Source of the DNA: Extensimonas soli
GTDB taxonomy: Bacteria > Pseudomonadota > Gammaproteobacteria > Burkholderiales > Burkholderiaceae_C
DNA length: 64,000 nt
Direction: 5' to 3'
Assembly (NCBI RefSeq): GCF_029211265.1
Contig: NZ_JARGEL010000013.1
Coordinates: 186,001-250,000 of the forward strand
The notes below the pieces were generated by a model. The model saw only the letters and a program-made list of their open reading frames with translations, did no database searches and was not told where the DNA came from. Shown one piece after another: positions 62,597 to 64,000 of this stretch. Every line of letters begins with the position of its first letter. The first letter of the stretch is position 1. The translations under genes were made by a program, and so were the position numbers.

Positions 62597-64000
62597 TCTG
62601 CATGCGATGGCGCGCACGCTCGCGCACCGCGGGCCGGACGACGAGGGCATTCACCACCAGCCGCAGCGCGGTGTGGCCCTGGGCAACCGGCGGCTGGCGA
62701 TCATCGACATCGCCGGTGGGCACCAGCCCTTCGTGAGCGACTGCGGCCGGATCGCCGTGGTGCAAAACGGCGAAATCTTCAACCACGTGGAACTGGCCGC
62801 CGAACTGCGTGCACAGGGCGTGCAGCTGCACACACACTCCGACACCGAAGTCATCCTGCGCCTGTACGAGCGCGAAGGCATCGCCTGCCTGCGCCGCCTC
62901 AATGGCATGTTTGCGATCGCCATCGACGACGCGCGCGAAGATGCGCTGTACCTGGCGCGCGACCGCATCGGCGTCAAACCGCTGTACGTGGCCGACGACG
63001 GGCAGCGGCTGCTGTTTGCTTCAGAAATCAAGGCATTTTGGCCGCAAACGCTTGCAGGGCAAGCACGAGCAGCTATCGACCTGGAAGCAATCCACCATTA
63101 CCTGAGCTTCAACTACATCCCGCCGCCCTGGACGGCCTACGCCGGCGTGCGCCACCTCATGCCCGGCACCTGGCACAAATACACGCGCGGCCGCCACGTG
63201 CACACAGAGCGCTGGTGGAGCCTGGCAGACCAGCGCGAGCGCGAGCAGTGCTTCGAGGACTGGGCCGAAGAATTCCTGGCCCTGCTCGACGACGCCGTGC
63301 GCATCCGCCTGCGCGCCGACGTGCCTTTTGGCGCCTTTCTCTCGGGCGGGGTGGATTCGAGCACCATCGTCGCCCTCATGGCGCGGCATGTGCAGGCGCC
63401 GGTGCGCAGCTTCAGCATCGGCTTTGCCGATCCGCGCTATGACGAATCCGCCCATGCCGAACTGGCGGCGAGGCGCTTTGGCTGCACGCACACCAGCGAG
63501 ATGGCCGAACTCAACATGCTGAGCCGCTGGCCACAGGTGCTGCACCAGCTCGACCAGCCGCACGGCGACGCATCCTTCATGCCCACGCTGCGCGTGAGCG
63601 AACTCGCGGCGCGGCACGTGAAAGTGGTGCTGACCGGCGACGGCGGCGATGAACTGTTTGCGGGCTACGACAAATACGCCCAGTTCTTCGCCCGGCCCGA
63701 CGCACTGGCCCTGCCGCAGCCGGCATTCGAGCGTAGCTACTTCGACAGCATTTCGCTCTTCACCCCTGCAGCCAAGAACGCGCTGTACCGCCCCGAGGTG
63801 CGCGCACGGCTCGAAGGACTGGACAGCTTCAGCGCCGCTGCGCAGCCCTGGCTGCAAGAGGCGCAGCACTTCGACCGCATCAACCAGGCGCTGTACCTGG
63901 ACATGCAACTGCTGCTGAGCGGCAACAACCTGGTCAAGCCCGACCGCATGGGCATGGCCGTGGGCCTGGAGGCGCGCACGCCTTTCCTTGACTGGCGCCT
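62541..64000 (+). CDS. asnB: Asparagine synthase (glutamine-hydrolysing), 3' end outside window
   Basis: The reading frame is open from ATG 62541 to the window edge (486 codons). Cys2 of MCGIFGYW is the glutaminase nucleophile, with LAHRGPDDEG and NGEIFNHVELAAEL. The synthetase domain has the PP-loop LSGGVDSSTIVALMA near 270 and VVLTGDGGDELFAGYDKY near 360. In polysaccharide loci such enzymes often amidate sugars rather than make free asparagine (inference). GAGGAAGG lies upstream, supplied by the inserted segment. A family B-like repeat encodes part of residues 160-180. Confidence 0.93.
   Translation, partial: MCGIFGYWDRARRALPHEALHAMARTLAHRGPDDEGIHHQPQRGVALGNRRLAIIDIAGGHQPFVSDCGRIAVVQNGEIFNHVELAAELRAQGVQLHTHSDTEVILRLYEREGIACLRRLNGMFAIAIDDAREDALYLARDRIGVKPLYVADDGQRLLFASEIKAFWPQTLAGQARAAIDLEAIHHYLSFNYIPPPWTAYAGVRHLMPGTWHKYTRGRHVHTERWWSLADQREREQCFEDWAEEFLALLDDAVRIRLRADVPFGAFLSGGVDSSTIVALMARHVQAPVRSFSIGFADPRYDESAHAELAARRFGCTHTSEMAELNMLSRWPQVLHQLDQPHGDASFMPTLRVSELAARHVKVVLTGDGGDELFAGYDKYAQFFARPDALALPQPAFERSYFDSISLFTPAAKNALYRPEVRARLEGLDSFSAAAQPWLQEAQHFDRINQALYLDMQLLLSGNNLVKPDRMGMAVGLEARTPFLDWR
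63018..63079 (+). repeat. Family B-like repeat inside asnB (loose)
   Basis: The segment contains GAAATCAAGGCATTTTGG and CAAGCACGAGCAGCTATC. The right half resembles AAGCGCAAGCAGCT in dnaX and is in the same frame (QARAAI against AQAAS). The evidence is weaker than for the dnaX pair. Confidence 0.35.

Overview
The window is high-GC, densely coded chromosome. Protein sequences, gene order and codon use point to a betaproteobacterium of the order Burkholderiales, most likely family Comamonadaceae (Acidovorax-like). This rests on recognition only; no search was run. I see no rRNA, CRISPR array, prophage or intact insertion sequence. Two tRNA genes are present (Arg-TCT, Lys-TTT).

Layout. 1-7.5 kb, minus strand: a tight run ribBX, ribH, nusB, aminotransferase, ybgC, tolQ, tolR, tolA, trhP (cut by the window edge), with a Nudix gene and putA upstream. 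11.5-19.1 kb: ylqF GTPase, an acyl-CoA ligase, tRNA-Arg, a PaaK-like ligase, a DgcZ-like diguanylate cyclase, a thioredoxin-like protein and the molybdenum-cofactor genes mobA and moaA. 19.3-25.3 kb: a transport block with an MFS carrier, an EamA carrier with a His-rich tail, a cation-diffusion facilitator and a P2-type ATPase. 25.4-33.8 kb: a phosphate regulon. ppx and pstSCAB-phoU-phoB-phoR diverge from a region carrying one Pho box facing each way. 33.7-38.1 kb: a membrane glycosyltransferase-like protein with a coupled 68-residue partner, rpmE2, rho and trxA. 38.1-50.9 kb: addB-addA, the envelope genes mepK-like and ldtD-like, then dnaX-ybaB-recR and a MAPEG protein. 50.9-58.6 kb: msbA, tolB-pal-cpoB-tcdA, tRNA-Lys and lysS. 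58.6-64 kb: the start of a surface-polysaccharide locus (MurJ-like flippase, aldolase-family protein, sugar transferase, asnB cut by the edge), interrupted by a HigBA-like toxin-antitoxin pair.

How the parts connect. The Tol-Pal envelope machine is in two separated halves (ybgC-tolQRA near 1-3 kb, tolB-pal-cpoB near 53-55.7 kb). PhoR/PhoB, PhoU and the Pst transporter form one phosphate sensing and uptake unit, and polyphosphate hydrolysis (ppx) appears to share its PhoB control. AddAB and RecR cover recombination, and DnaX the replicase clamp loader.

Most unusual points. (1) A palindromic element with about 22-bp inverted ends lies in-frame, in the same reading frame, inside both addB and dnaX; a diverged relative lies between msbA and tolB. 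(2) A second short repeat family, read in a fixed frame with a QKE...AQ.A signature, recurs in dnaX (twice), addA and addB, and more loosely in asnB. (3) A 57-bp duplication of the asnB start flanks the toxin-antitoxin insertion, so the insertion has kept an intact asnB. (4) dnaX has a run of nine A residues at the end of domain III with stop codons at once in both other frames, suggesting a gamma-type short product made by slippage.
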